From Megamonas hypermegale (lineage in GTDB: Bacteria > Bacillota > Negativicutes > Selenomonadales > Selenomonadaceae): a stretch of DNA of 31,492 nucleotides. The notes beneath the pieces are model-generated. The model saw only the letters and a list, made by a program, of their open reading frames with translations. It had not been told where the DNA came from and ran no database searches. Shown here in pieces: positions 1-6,754 of this stretch. Positions within the stretch are counted from its first letter, which is position 1, and the number at the start of each line of letters is the position of its first letter. Location of the stretch: the NCBI GenBank assembly GCA_002314325.1, contig DCFC01000043.1, positions 216-31,707 of the forward strand. Direction: 5' to 3'. Position numbers and translations under genes: made by a program.

Positions 1-61
1 AGAAAAATTGCCCGGCGCAATATGAGGATAAATTAAGAAATAGTTATTTTTAACGTATATT

Positions 62-80
62 GTGCCGAACCGGCACTTTT
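62..80 (+). terminator. Rho-independent terminator of an upstream gene
   Basis: GTGCCG and CGGCAC form a 6-bp GC-rich stem around an AAC loop, followed by TTTT. The gene it serves lies outside the window. A weak promoter for the next gene may follow directly (TTGACT at 82-87, 17 bases, TTAAAA at 105-110). Confidence 0.6.
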
Positions 81-168
81 ATTGACTGAAAATTAGCTTA
101 AATCTTAAAATTTTTTTTTATGAGATGATAAATTTCTATTATAGGTTCTATTATAAAGGAGAGTTTTT

Positions 169-1026
169 ATGTATAAAATTTTAAAACGCAAAGTTCTGCA
201 TGAAAATATTTTGCAGTTTACGATTGAAGCTCCGTTTATTGCCAAAAAGGCGCAGCCTGGACAGTTTGTTGTATTGCGCGTCAACGAATACGGCGAGCGC
301 GTACCGCTGACGATTGCTGATTTTGACCGCGAAAACGGCACGATTGACATTATTTTCATGGTGGTCGGCGCTTCAACGACGTTATTGTCGCAATTAAATG
401 AAGGTGACAGTATTCTTGATTTGGTCGGTCCGCTCGGCAAAAAGACGGATATCCGCCCGAATCTGGGAACGGTTGTCTGCGTCGGCGGCGGTATCGGTGT
501 TGCGCCGATTTATCCGATTGCCAGAGGCATGAAAGAGGCCGGTAATCATGTAATCACGATTATGGGCGCAAAAAATAAAGATATACTGATTTTAAAAGAT
601 GAAATGGAAAAAGTTTCTGATGAAGTTATTGTAACAACAGATGACGGCTCTTTCGGCATTAAAGGTTTCGTTACAACGGCGCTTCAACAGCTCATCGACA
701 AAGGCACGGATATTTCCGAAGTTGTGGCTATCGGGCCTGTAATTATGATGAAAACGGTGGCGGACACGACGCGCCCGTATAAAATTAAAACGATTGTCAG
801 CCTGAACCCGATTATGGTCGACGGTACGGGAATGTGCGGCGGCTGCCGCGTGCAGGTCGGCGACAAGATAAAATTCGCCTGTGTGGACGGTCCGGAATTT
901 GACGCTCATCTCGTTGATTTTACAAACCTGATGGAACGCCAGCGCATGTACCGCCCGCAGGAAGCACAGGAAAAAGACCATGTCTGCCGTCTGAATGCAC
1001 AGGTTGAAGCAATGGAGGGAAAATAA
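169..1026 (+). CDS. nfnA: NADH-dependent ferredoxin:NADP oxidoreductase, small subunit NfnA
   Basis: Probable small subunit of the cytoplasmic electron-bifurcating transhydrogenase, which couples NADH and reduced ferredoxin to NADP+ reduction. The 285-residue protein has an N-terminal ferredoxin-reductase beta-barrel with a flavin motif near residues 43-48 (ERVPLT). A nucleotide-binding part follows (VCVGGGIGVAPIYP, about 103-116). The C-terminal cluster site shows Asp218, Cys223, Cys226 and Cys238; this Asp/Cys3 set matches the unusual [2Fe-2S] ligation known for NfnA, and PyrK has a related Cys-rich site. The start follows AAAGGAGAG at 155-163. The next gene begins two bases after the stop and is the matching large subunit, which favours NfnA over PyrK. 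PyrK-like or SudB-like names may be given by other annotators. Confidence 0.9.
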   Translation: MYKILKRKVLHENILQFTIEAPFIAKKAQPGQFVVLRVNEYGERVPLTIADFDRENGTIDIIFMVVGASTTLLSQLNEGDSILDLVGPLGKKTDIRPNLGTVVCVGGGIGVAPIYPIARGMKEAGNHVITIMGAKNKDILILKDEMEKVSDEVIVTTDDGSFGIKGFVTTALQQLIDKGTDISEVVAIGPVIMMKTVADTTRPYKIKTIVSLNPIMVDGTGMCGGCRVQVGDKIKFACVDGPEFDAHLVDFTNLMERQRMYRPQEAQEKDHVCRLNAQVEAMEGK

Positions 1027-1027
1027 G

Positions 1028-2434
1028 ATGGCTTTAGTAATGCAAAAACATAAAATGCTGGAGCAGGACCCAAAGGCTCGCGCACATAATTTTGATGAAG
1101 TGGCTCTCGGTTATACGGAAGAACTGGCTGTAGCAGAAGCAAACCGCTGTCTGCACTGCAAAGTGCCGCACTGCCGCAAAGGCTGTCCCGTTGAAGTGGA
1201 TATTCCGGAGTTTATCGCCAAGATAAAAGAAAGAGATTTTGTCGGCGCTGACGAAAAAATCAAGGAAAGCAACAGTTTGCCCGCTATTTGTGGCCGTGTC
1301 TGCCCGCAGGAAAATCAGTGCGAAAAATACTGCGTTATGGGTATAAAAGGCGAGCCGGTCGGTATCGGCCGTCTGGAACGTTTCGTAGCTGATTACTGCA
1401 TGCAAAACGGCACGGAAAAAATTGTCAAAACGGTTCGTGAAGACATGCCGAAAGTGGCGATAATCGGTTCCGGTCCTGCCGGTCTTGCCTGTGCCGGTGA
1501 TTTGGTAAAACTCGGCTATCAAGTAACGATTTTTGAAGCGCTGCACACGGCAGGCGGCGTACTTTCTTACGGTATTCCGGAATTCCGTCTGCCGAAAGAG
1601 GACGTAGTTAAACCGGAAATCGACAATCTGCGCAAAATGGGCGTAAAAATCGAGGTTAATGCCGTTATCGGCAAGTTGTTCACGATTGACGACTTAATGC
1701 AGGAATACGGTTTTTCGGCTGTGTTTGTCGCAACGGGAGCAGGTCTGCCGCACTTTATGAATATTCCGGGCGAAAATTTCAACGGCGTATACTCCTCTAA
1801 TGAATTTTTGACGCGCTGCAATTTAATGAAAGCATACCGTTTTCCGCAATATGCGACGCCGATAAAAGTAGGAAAAGTCGTTGCTGTTGTCGGCGGCGGC
1901 AATGTGGCTATGGACTCGGCACGTACGGCGCTGCGTCTCGGTGCGGAGCATGTTTACATCGTGTACCGCAGGAGCGAGGCGGAATTGCCGGCACGCTGCG
2001 AGGAAGTGGAACATGCCAAAGAAGAGGGGATAGATTTCCGTCTTTTGAATAATCCGGTAGAAATTTTAGGCGATGCAAACGGTTATGTAACGGGTATCCG
2101 CTGTATAAAAATGGAATTGGGCGAACCGGACGCTTCCGGCAGACGCCGCCCTGTACCGATTACCGGTTCCGAGTTTGATTTAGCTGTAGACACAGTGGTA
2201 ATCGCCATCGGGCAAGGGCCGAACCCGCTCGTGCAGTCAACCACCCCTGATATGGCAGTGAACAAGCGCGGCAATATCATAGCGGATGAAGAAAGCTGCA
2301 AGACTTCCAAAGAAGGCGTATTTGCCGGCGGCGATATTGTGACGGGGGCAGCGACCGTTATCCTGGCGATGGGGGCAGGCAAGAAAGCGGCAAAGGCGAT
2401 TGATGAATATTTAAAAGAAAAATTTGCCAAATAA
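1028..2434 (+). CDS. nfnB: NADPH-binding large subunit NfnB (glutamate synthase small-subunit family)
   Basis: Large subunit of the Nfn complex, a member of the GltD-like flavoprotein family (468 residues from this start). The N-terminus has two Cys groups for [4Fe-4S] clusters: Cys41, 44, 49, 53 and Cys88, 92, 98, 102. The FAD-binding GSGPAG motif lies near residues 147-152, and a second Rossmann motif (VVGGGNVAMDSA, about 288-299) should bind NADPH. The C-terminal GGDIVTGAATVILAMGAGK is typical of the family. An in-frame ATG exists 33 bases upstream inside nfnA, but the ATG at 1028 is next to the nfnA stop, and its protein starts as family members do. Alone it could be called gltD; the adjacent nfnA and the absence of gltB support Nfn. 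Confidence 0.9.
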   Translation: MALVMQKHKMLEQDPKARAHNFDEVALGYTEELAVAEANRCLHCKVPHCRKGCPVEVDIPEFIAKIKERDFVGADEKIKESNSLPAICGRVCPQENQCEKYCVMGIKGEPVGIGRLERFVADYCMQNGTEKIVKTVREDMPKVAIIGSGPAGLACAGDLVKLGYQVTIFEALHTAGGVLSYGIPEFRLPKEDVVKPEIDNLRKMGVKIEVNAVIGKLFTIDDLMQEYGFSAVFVATGAGLPHFMNIPGENFNGVYSSNEFLTRCNLMKAYRFPQYATPIKVGKVVAVVGGGNVAMDSARTALRLGAEHVYIVYRRSEAELPARCEEVEHAKEEGIDFRLLNNPVEILGDANGYVTGIRCIKMELGEPDASGRRRPVPITGSEFDLAVDTVVIAIGQGPNPLVQSTTPDMAVNKRGNIIADEESCKTSKEGVFAGGDIVTGAATVILAMGAGKKAAKAIDEYLKEKFAK

Positions 2435-2515
2435 TATCTTGTTGTAAAAACAACGGAAAGAATAAAAAATCGTTCTATAATAAGTTATAGGGATAAATTT
2501 ATAATAGGAGGAATT

Positions 2516-3007
2516 ATGATGTTTAAACCGATGCGCCGGATTCGCCAGCAGCTTTCAAAGGAAGAATGCCAAAAGATACTGCAAAATCAGACGGTAGGAA
2601 CGCTGGCTTTGGCGGCGGAAGGAGAATATCCGTATGCCGTGCCGCTTAACTACGTATATTATAATGAAAGAATTTATTTTCACTGTGCCGTATCCGGGCA
2701 TAAACTCGATATAATTGCCAAGCAGAATAAAGTTTCTTTTTGCATTATTGACAAGGATACAATTGTGCCGGAAAAATACACGACATATTTTCGCAGTGTG
2801 ATTGTTTTCGGCAGAATAGAAAAAGTTGAAAATGATGAAGAAAAAATGGCGGCACTAAAAGAGCTGGCTTATAAATACGTTTCGCAAAATAATGACGAAG
2901 CTCATCTGAAAGAAATCAACGGAGCATGGAACAGAACATGCGTACTGGCGCTTACCGTTGACCATTTGACCGGTAAAGAAGCTATTGAACTGGTAGCGCA
3001 AAAATAA
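2516..3007 (+). CDS. Pyridoxamine 5'-phosphate oxidase-fold protein, NimA-like
   Basis: A 163-residue split-barrel flavin-binding protein of the NimA/PNPOx-like group. These are small cytoplasmic proteins that bind FMN, F420 or heme; some reduce nitroimidazoles. The visible family pattern is GTLALAAEGEYPYAVPLNYVY near residues 29-49, then IYFHCAVSGHKLD with the conserved His, then VSFCIID. The C-terminal stretch GAWNRTCVLALTVDHLTGKEA is also usual for the group. AATAGGAGG at 2503-2511 sits 4 bases before the first of two adjacent ATG codons, and either could be used. It appears to be a single gene ending in a strong hairpin at 3018-3072. The actual substrate cannot be read from sequence. Confidence 0.8.
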   Translation: MMFKPMRRIRQQLSKEECQKILQNQTVGTLALAAEGEYPYAVPLNYVYYNERIYFHCAVSGHKLDIIAKQNKVSFCIIDKDTIVPEKYTTYFRSVIVFGRIEKVENDEEKMAALKELAYKYVSQNNDEAHLKEINGAWNRTCVLALTVDHLTGKEAIELVAQK

Positions 3008-3017
3008 AATAAACACT

Positions 3018-3072
3018 AAAAAATCTAAGATAACTATGGTATAGTATATAGCGTAGTATCTTAGATTTTTTT
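3018..3072 (+). terminator. Terminator hairpin ahead of the exonuclease gene
   Basis: AAAATCTAAGATA pairs with TATCTTAGATTTT, followed by a T run ending at 3072. The loop contains TATA-rich sequence (TATGGTATAGTATATAG) that could hold the promoter of the next gene, whose ribosome site (GAGGTG) begins at the end of the T run. Terminator and next start are thus unusually tightly packed. Confidence 0.7.
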
Positions 3073-3083
3073 GAGGTGAAACG

Positions 3084-3650
3084 ATGAGTTTAATGAACTT
3101 TACCAGTATAGATTTTGAGACGGCGAATGCCAACCGAAACAGTGCGTGCTCCGTTGCCGTCGTGGTGATTGAAAAAGGGCGTATGACCGATTCGTATAAT
3201 ACGCTTATTCGCCCGCCGGAAATGAATTTTGAAGAAGGTAATATAAAAATTCACGGCATAACGCCGGAAATGGTGGAAAATGCTCCGACTTTTGCGCAGA
3301 TTTGGCAGGAGCTGCGTACATATCTGGATAACCGGATTGTTATTGCGCATAATTCCTTTTTCGATATGGGTGTGCTTAGAAGCTGTATCTGGCAGTATCA
3401 TCTGCCGAAACCGCATTTTACGACGGCGTGTACGGTGCAGATTTCGCGCAAAGTCTGGCCGCAGCTGCCTAATCATAAACTGAATACGCTCGGTGAATTT
3501 TTCCAGATAAAATTTCATCATCATGATGCACTCGATGATGCCAAAGTATGTGCTAAAATTCCGCTGGTAGCAGGCAGAACGGTCGGTGCCAACAGCATGG
3601 ATGAGCTGCTTGCCAAAATCGGCATGCAGGCAAAAGTTTTTAAAGTCTAA
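3084..3650 (+). CDS. DEDDh 3'-5' exonuclease, DnaQ-like
   Basis: A 188-residue stand-alone exonuclease domain of the DNA polymerase III epsilon type. The first motif is SIDFETANANR (Asp and Glu near residues 9 and 11), the second is AHNSFFDMGVL, and the third is HHDALDDAKVCAKI, giving the DEDDh set of two Asp/Glu pairs plus His. It would remove 3' nucleotides using two metal ions. No BRCT or helicase domain is attached, and no polymerase gene is adjacent, so it is more likely a repair or housekeeping nuclease than the replicative proofreading subunit. GAGGTG at 3073-3078 precedes the ATG by 5 bases. Confidence 0.85.
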   Translation: MSLMNFTSIDFETANANRNSACSVAVVVIEKGRMTDSYNTLIRPPEMNFEEGNIKIHGITPEMVENAPTFAQIWQELRTYLDNRIVIAHNSFFDMGVLRSCIWQYHLPKPHFTTACTVQISRKVWPQLPNHKLNTLGEFFQIKFHHHDALDDAKVCAKIPLVAGRTVGANSMDELLAKIGMQAKVFKV

Positions 3651-3722
3651 TTTTTTAAAAGCTATTGACGTAGAGGCTTTAGAAATGATATAATAATTCT
3701 CGCATTCACACGAGTGCCATGT

Positions 3723-3807
3723 GCGGAAGTGGCGGAATTGGCAGACGCGCTAGACTTAGGATCTAGTATCTTTCGGTGTGCAGGTTCAAGTCCTGTCTTC
3801 CGCACCA
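3723..3807 (+). tRNA. tRNA-Leu (anticodon UAG)
   Basis: Acceptor arm GCGGAAG (3723-3729) pairs with CTTCCGC (3797-3803), followed by A and an encoded CCA (3805-3807). The anticodon stem CTAGA/TCTAG carries loop CTTAGGA, giving anticodon TAG. A long variable arm (TATCTTTCGGTGTG) marks a class II tRNA, as expected for leucine. The T arm contains GGTTCAAGTCC. TATAAT at 3690-3695 is a likely -10 box. Confidence 0.95.
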
Positions 3808-3820
3808 ATTTAGTAAATTC

Positions 3821-3855
3821 AAGGCTTTACGGAGTTTTTCTGTAAAGCCTTTTTT
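3821..3855 (+). terminator. Terminator of tRNA-Leu
   Basis: AAGGCTTTACGG pairs with CTGTAAAGCCTT (one G-U pair) around a short T-rich loop, followed by TTTT. It lies 14 bases after the encoded CCA. Confidence 0.85.
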
Positions 3856-4073
3856 GAAGTTCAAATGTATTTTGACATCATTATAAATTATTATTTGAAG
3901 CAGATTGAAATATATTTTATTATGCGGTATAATCAAAGCATGATAAAAAATAACGGCAAGCATTTATATTGTTTCTAACGTCTGTTCCACGTGCTTGACA
4001 CTCTACCGCTCATTTAATAGGGTGAATAAAGTCGCTATCGTTTCACATAAGCTTAATTGACTGCATGCTAAAG

Positions 4074-4190
4074 TTAATCTTTAGACATACAAATGATAAG
4101 CACGATTACAGCAGTAAGCGCAATGATAATTGATATGTTGTTGGTAACAACAATATCGCAAATCACCATGATTAAATCATCGTAGGACAT
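4074..4190 (-). CDS. Small hydrophobic type I toxin-like peptide, cassette 1
   Basis: A 38-residue peptide starting MSYDDLIMVICDIVV, with one continuous hydrophobic segment and a short charged end (SKD), as in holin-like/TxpA/Fst-type membrane toxins. The start has an excellent ribosome site, GGGAGGTGATAGC then ATG. A -10 box TATAAC lies at 4260-4265 on this strand, followed by a leader with AACAAGGCAAGT that is shared with the other cassettes. The peptide aligns closely with the one at 24355-24471 (both have DLI, DIVV, NIS and a final KD), and the similarity continues through the flanks on both sides. Such peptides damage the membrane when not silenced by antisense RNA. Function is inferred from layout and peptide type. 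Confidence 0.75.
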   Translation of the reverse strand: MSYDDLIMVICDIVVTNNISIIIALTAVIVLIICMSKD

Positions 4191-4278
4191 GCTATCACCT
4201 CCCGCCTTATGAACGGCAGGAAGTCAACGAAACAAATATAAATACTTGCCTTGTTTTTCGTTATAGCAATTATGGTAG

Positions 4279-4315
4279 CTCTTGTATAGATTTTAAATCT
4301 GTTCAAGAGTTTTTT
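4279..4315 (+). terminator. Rightward terminator beyond the toxin cassette 1 promoter
   Basis: CTCTTG and AGATTT on the left pair with AAATCT and CAAGAG on the right, followed by TTTTTT. On the plus strand it would end the antisense RNA of cassette 1, since no plus-strand gene lies between the tRNA terminator and this site. Confidence 0.6.
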
Positions 4316-4417
4316 GTGATTAAAAGTGAGTATTTTTGCTTATTGCTGTTTTTCGCTGAAAGAAATCTTTGAAACAGGTGTATAAATAGAAAGTGATGGT
4401 TCGGCACAATATAATTG

Positions 4418-4446
4418 TTGATAATTGAGAATAATAAGCATATAAT
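4418..4446 (+). promoter_or_regulatory. Sigma-A type promoter of the flavodoxin-fold gene
   Basis: TTGATA at 4418-4423 and TATAAT at 4441-4446 are separated by exactly 17 bases. The coding start lies 40 bases downstream. Confidence 0.7.
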
Positions 4447-4486
4447 TTGAAGAAGAAAGATATATTATAATGAAAGGAAGATTTTG

Positions 4487-5050
4487 ATGAAAGTTTTGTT
4501 ATTGAACGGCAGCCGCCGCGAAAAGGGCTGCACGTATACAGCTTTGACGGAAATCGCTCATACATTGGAACAAAACGGCGTGGAAAGTGAAATTATTCAC
4601 GCTGTACCGACAATGGAAAATATTAAAGCCGTTGCGGAAAAAATGAAAACAGCTGACGGGCTCGTTGTCGGATCGCCTGTATATTGGGCATCGCCTTCCG
4701 GTGAAATCATGGAATTTATGGACAGACTGGCAAGTCTTGCCGGTAAGGACCTGCTTCACAAACCGGCAGCAGCGATTGCTTCTGCTAGACGCGCCGGCAC
4801 TACGGCGACGATTGATGTGCTGAATAAATATTTTTCCTATCATCAAATGCCGATTGTTTCAGCTAATTACTGGACAATGGTACATGGCAACACGCCGGAT
4901 GAAGTAAAGCGCGATGCTGAAGGTATGCAGATTATGCGCGTGCTTGCCACGAATATGGCTTGGCTGTTGAAATGTATCGAAGCCGGTAAGAAAGCAGGCG
5001 TTGCTGTTCCGGAAACGGAAGCGAAAATCATGACAAACTTTATCCGTTAA
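4487..5050 (+). CDS. Flavodoxin-fold NADPH-dependent FMN reductase family protein
   Basis: A 187-residue flavoprotein of the iron-sulfur flavoprotein/FMN-reductase-like group. The N-terminal phosphate-binding loop NGSRREKGCTYTAL (about residues 7-20) binds FMN. GLVVGSPVYWASPSGEIMEFMDRL (two shorter conserved blocks, about residues 60-84) is the usual second flavin contact region. The Cys in the first loop is common in this group, but a full iron-sulfur Cys motif is not seen. It probably moves electrons to quinones, azo or nitro compounds, or works as a redox partner; the substrate is unknown. ATG at 4487 follows GAAAGGAAG at 4472-4480; an in-frame TTG three bases earlier is less likely. Confidence 0.8.
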   Translation: MKVLLLNGSRREKGCTYTALTEIAHTLEQNGVESEIIHAVPTMENIKAVAEKMKTADGLVVGSPVYWASPSGEIMEFMDRLASLAGKDLLHKPAAAIASARRAGTTATIDVLNKYFSYHQMPIVSANYWTMVHGNTPDEVKRDAEGMQIMRVLATNMAWLLKCIEAGKKAGVAVPETEAKIMTNFIR

Positions 5051-5053
5051 AAT

Positions 5054-5085
5054 AAAAAGCTCACCGCAAATACGGTGAGCTTTTT
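5054..5085 (+). terminator. Bidirectional terminator after the flavodoxin-fold gene
   Basis: AAAAAGCTCACCG pairs perfectly with CGGTGAGCTTTTT. The A run on the left makes it usable on the minus strand as well, where it could end an antisense transcript crossing toxin cassette 2. Confidence 0.85.
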
Positions 5086-5184
5086 GCTTTTGTATCGAAA
5101 ACTTGCTATAATAAAAAATTGCAAGGCAAATTAACGAGTTGGTTTTCTCTTGTCGTTAAGATAAAACGGCGGGAGGTGATAACT

Positions 5185-5307
5185 ATGTATACGGATATAA
5201 TGGTTTCGATTATAGAAGTAGCTATCAACAATCAGTTTTTTACGGCTGGCGGCATATTTATTGCTGGTGTTGTAGCAATAGTTATCGCTTTATCTGACGA
5301 TAAATAG
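5185..5307 (+). CDS. Small hydrophobic type I toxin-like peptide, cassette 2
   Basis: A 40-residue peptide beginning MYTDIMVSIIEVAINN, with a Gly/Val/Ile-rich membrane segment (GGIFIAGVVAIVIAL) and a charged SDDK end. The promoter is TTGCTT (5084-5089), 17 bases, TATAAT (5107-5112). The leader contains GCAAGGCAAATTAACG, and the ribosome site is GGGAGGTGATAAC before ATG, nearly identical to the other two cassettes. The peptide sequence itself differs from theirs, so this is a diverged member. A longer in-frame reading from 5119 exists, but its N-terminal part is the untranslated leader. Membrane-toxin function is inferred. Confidence 0.7.
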   Translation: MYTDIMVSIIEVAINNQFFTAGGIFIAGVVAIVIALSDDK

Positions 5308-5332
5308 AATTTTTTACTGCACAAGATAAAGA

Positions 5333-5370
5333 AAAAAGCCAAACTTAATTGCAGTTACGTTTGGCTTTTT
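5333..5370 (+). terminator. Bidirectional terminator of toxin cassette 2
   Basis: AAAAAGCCAAAC pairs with GTTTGGCTTTTT. It has A runs before and T runs after the stem, so it can end both the toxin mRNA and the opposing antisense RNA. This is the arrangement known from Fst-type (par) loci. Confidence 0.8.
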
Positions 5371-5439
5371 CAAAGCGTATTAATTTACGGCGAAAGAGAA
5401 GGCTAACGCTGGCAAACGTTAATTGCCTTGTCTTTTTGT
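5333..5439 (-). ncRNA. Antisense RNA of toxin cassette 2 (predicted)
   Basis: On the minus strand TTGAAA (5469-5474 in plus coordinates), 17 bases and TATAAT (5446-5451) form a strong promoter. A transcript from about 5439 would run to the shared terminator hairpin. Its 5' end carries GACAAGGCAATTAACG, almost the same sequence as the 5' leader of the toxin mRNA, so the two RNAs begin alike. They would be complementary only over the terminator unless one reads through. Confidence 0.55.
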
Positions 5440-5481
5440 ATCTTTATTATACTACAGAAATGAGATAATTTCAAATAGAGC

Positions 5482-5547
5482 AAACGGCTCCATGATGAGT
5501 GAATGCGGCAGATTTTGGCAGCATTTTACAATTATGGAGCCGTTTTT
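5482..5547 (+). terminator. Large hairpin with T run, possible terminator
   Basis: AAACGGCTCCAT at 5482-5493 pairs with ATGGAGCCGTTT, ending near 5545, followed by T residues. An inner AATGC/GCATT pair makes it a branched structure. It lies just behind the antisense promoter of toxin cassette 2, and no plus-strand gene is seen to feed it. Confidence 0.5.
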
Positions 5548-5831
5548 CATTTAGTTGTAGATAAAACGTGCCGTATAAAGTCAAAAGTTGAACTGAAACA
5601 GTAAAAATTTGCAAAATTGTACTGGCAGTATACCGATTTTGCGTTCGGATTGGATAAAATAAGAATGTGATTTGCGTTTACTAAATGAAAGATTGAACCG
5701 AAGTTTTTGGCAAAAAATTGAAACTGACACAAATAGGGCGGATATATGAACTGAGCCGAATTGTAAATCTTTAAGAATATGAGATAATTTTATATAGAAG
5801 GAATAATATAAATGAAAGGAGATATACATAG
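5548..5831 (+). other. Long leader region upstream of the first XRE gene
   Basis: No gene is supported here; the two minus-strand readings are not credible (no ribosome sites, odd composition). The stretch contains the conserved TACTG-N-CAGTA upstream element and a -10-like TAAAAT (5655-5660), leaving an untranslated leader of about 165 bases. A second promoter is possible: TTGTAA at 5761-5766, 16 bases, GATAAT at 5783-5788. Confidence 0.5.
5619..5660 (+). promoter_or_regulatory. Conserved upstream element, copy 1 (TACTG-N-CAGTA, 24 bases, TAAAAT)
   Basis: GTACTGGCAGTATACC at 5619-5634 contains the small palindrome TACTG-G-CAGTA. TAAAAT starts 24 bases after CAGTA. The same element with exactly the same 24-base spacing occurs at 10342-10383 and 14909-14949. 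I see no good TTGACA box, so an activator or alternative sigma factor is likely. Confidence 0.65.
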
Positions 5832-6065
5832 TTGAATTTATCATTTATATGGGAATATAAACAGATTGGAGCTAAAATAGTTTATTATCGTAAATTAAAA
5901 GGATATACACAAGAAACCTTAGCTTTTAAAACAGGAATTAGTACATCATATTTGTCAAGAATAGAAAGAGGCAGTTATGCAAATGGTGTATCTTTATCTA
6001 CGTTTATGAAAATAGCAAAAGCTCTTGATGTGAATGTAAGTAAATTATTTGAAAAGGATTCATGA
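5832..6065 (+). CDS. XRE-family helix-turn-helix regulator, paralogue 1
   Basis: A 77-residue single-domain Cro/C1-type DNA-binding protein. The core reads YYRKLKGYTQETLAFKTGI, then STSYLSRIERGSYANGVSL, then IAKALDVNVSKLF, which is the standard five-helix XRE pattern with the recognition helix around STSYLSRIERG. It starts with TTG at 5832, 10 bases after GGAG in AAAGGAGA; no in-frame ATG would keep the domain whole. It is a close relative of the protein at 14986-15207 (both have YLSRIERG, G-V-x-x-S-T-F and ALxVxxSxxF) and a more distant relative of 6245-6478. Its upstream element is shared with two other operons, so it may act on them. Confidence 0.85.
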   Translation: MNLSFIWEYKQIGAKIVYYRKLKGYTQETLAFKTGISTSYLSRIERGSYANGVSLSTFMKIAKALDVNVSKLFEKDS

Positions 6066-6119
6066 AAATTTTATTTAAGTTGCAAGATAAAATAGTTGCG
6101 AATTGTTATATTTAAAATG

Positions 6120-6166
6120 GAATAGTTATATTATTTTAACTAACAGTTAAAATAATATAACTATTC
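6120..6166. repeat. Perfect 22-bp inverted repeat with a 3-base loop
   Basis: A perfect AT-rich palindrome with arms 6120-6141 and 6145-6166 around AAC. It lies between two XRE genes, 55 bases after the first stop. No T run follows on the plus strand, so it is not a classical terminator. It could stabilise RNA ends, serve as a bidirectional terminator, or be a dyad for a regulator. Confidence 0.8.
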
Positions 6167-6244
6167 TCTAAAGCGAAAATGAAGTTAAAGTGAGATAATT
6201 TATATATTGAGAAAAGATGATTAAATAAAAATGTGGTGATAAGA

Positions 6245-6478
6245 ATGTATCATTCATATAAAGAAGTTTTAAAACAAGTAGGATTAAATATTGTTTATTA
6301 TAGAAAAGAGAAAAATTTGACTCAATTAGAATTGGCAGAAAAGGTTAATATTAGTAATACGTATTTATCACAAATAGAATGTGGATTGGTAAAAAAATTT
6401 GTATCTTTGCCTGTATTAATAGATATATCAAATGCTTTGGATGTATCTATATCAGAGCTGTTTATGTTTAAACAATAG
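6245..6478 (+). CDS. XRE-family helix-turn-helix regulator, paralogue 2
   Basis: A 77-residue XRE regulator with the core NIVYYRKEKNLTQLELAEKV, then NISNTYLSQIECG, then LVKKFVSLPVLIDISNALDV and SISELF. The recognition helix differs from paralogue 1 (SNTYLSQIECG against STSYLSRIERG), suggesting different operator preference. The ATG at 6245 lies 5 bases after GGTGAT; a GTG 12 bases upstream is also in frame but would overlap that ribosome site. Its third and wobble bases are almost all A or T, as in the genes that follow. It may regulate the Cys-rich peptide operon starting about 370 bases downstream. Confidence 0.85.
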   Translation: MYHSYKEVLKQVGLNIVYYRKEKNLTQLELAEKVNISNTYLSQIECGLVKKFVSLPVLIDISNALDVSISELFMFKQ

Positions 6479-6518
6479 CATATAAATATTATTTATAAAT
6501 ATAAAAGGAGTGTTAATT

Positions 6519-6740
6519 ATGGGTTTTTTTGATATGGCATTAAGTTTATTACAAAAAGGAGCAGAAGCTAGTGCTAGAAAAAGAGCAGATATAATGAATC
6601 AAGGTCAAAATGCAAGATATAGAAATGGCTATGGAAACTTATCTGATTATGATTTAAAACGTATTTATAATAGTAAATCATCTTCATGGCAAGAAAAATT
6701 AGGAGCAGGTTTAGAATTTAAAGATCGTCATAGAAAATAA
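6519..6740 (+). CDS. Small basic protein of unknown function
   Basis: I do not recognise this 73-residue protein. It starts MGFFDMALSLLQKGAEASA, an amphipathic helix, continues with an Asn/Gly/Tyr-rich stretch (NQGQNARYRNGYGN), and ends in a charged helix with YDLKRIYNSK and GLEFKDRHRK. It has no signal peptide, transmembrane segment or Cys. The ATG at 6519 lies 8 bases after AAAAGGAG at 6503-6510; a GTG at 6510 in the same frame overlaps that site and is unlikely. A terminator hairpin at 6755-6792 separates it from the radical SAM operon, so it is probably its own short unit with the XRE gene before it. Confidence 0.65.
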   Translation: MGFFDMALSLLQKGAEASARKRADIMNQGQNARYRNGYGNLSDYDLKRIYNSKSSSWQEKLGAGLEFKDRHRK

Positions 6741-6754
6741 TGATATATAATAAA

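Larger units (their letters stand above)
3940..4315 (+). ncRNA. Antisense RNA to type I toxin cassette 1 (predicted)
   Basis: A near-ideal promoter reads rightwards: TTGAAA at 3905-3910, exactly 17 bases, TATAAT at 3928-3933. A transcript from about 3940 would run against the toxin mRNA made from the other strand. A hairpin with CTCTTG/CAAGAG and a T run at 4279-4315 could end it, so it may cover the whole toxin gene; an earlier end is possible. The same promoter (TTGAAA-17-TATAAT) stands in the same place in the other two cassettes. By analogy with TxpA/RatA and Fst systems, it should repress the toxin. Confidence 0.55.

Noticed and set aside
3763..3963. A 66-residue minus-strand reading frame ending WCGRQDLNLHTERY
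   Set aside because: Its C-terminus is the complement of tRNA-Leu and the rest covers the tRNA terminator and the antisense promoter; this is a well-known false protein type.
3905..4265. Inverted repeats at the ends of toxin cassette 1 as ends of an insertion sequence
   Set aside because: The repeats coincide with the two transcript leaders just downstream of promoters and no transposase is present; leader duplication explains them better.
5581..5844. An 87-residue minus-strand frame upstream of the first XRE gene
   Set aside because: No ribosome site, Ser/Phe-rich composition from AT-rich DNA, and it covers the conserved upstream element of the plus-strand gene.
5461..6200. GAGATAATTT occurring three times (about 5462, 5781 and 6192) as a possible regulatory repeat
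   Set aside because: The first copy is part of the antisense promoter of toxin cassette 2; the others are in AT-rich DNA where a 10-base match is not surprising, and flanks do not align well.
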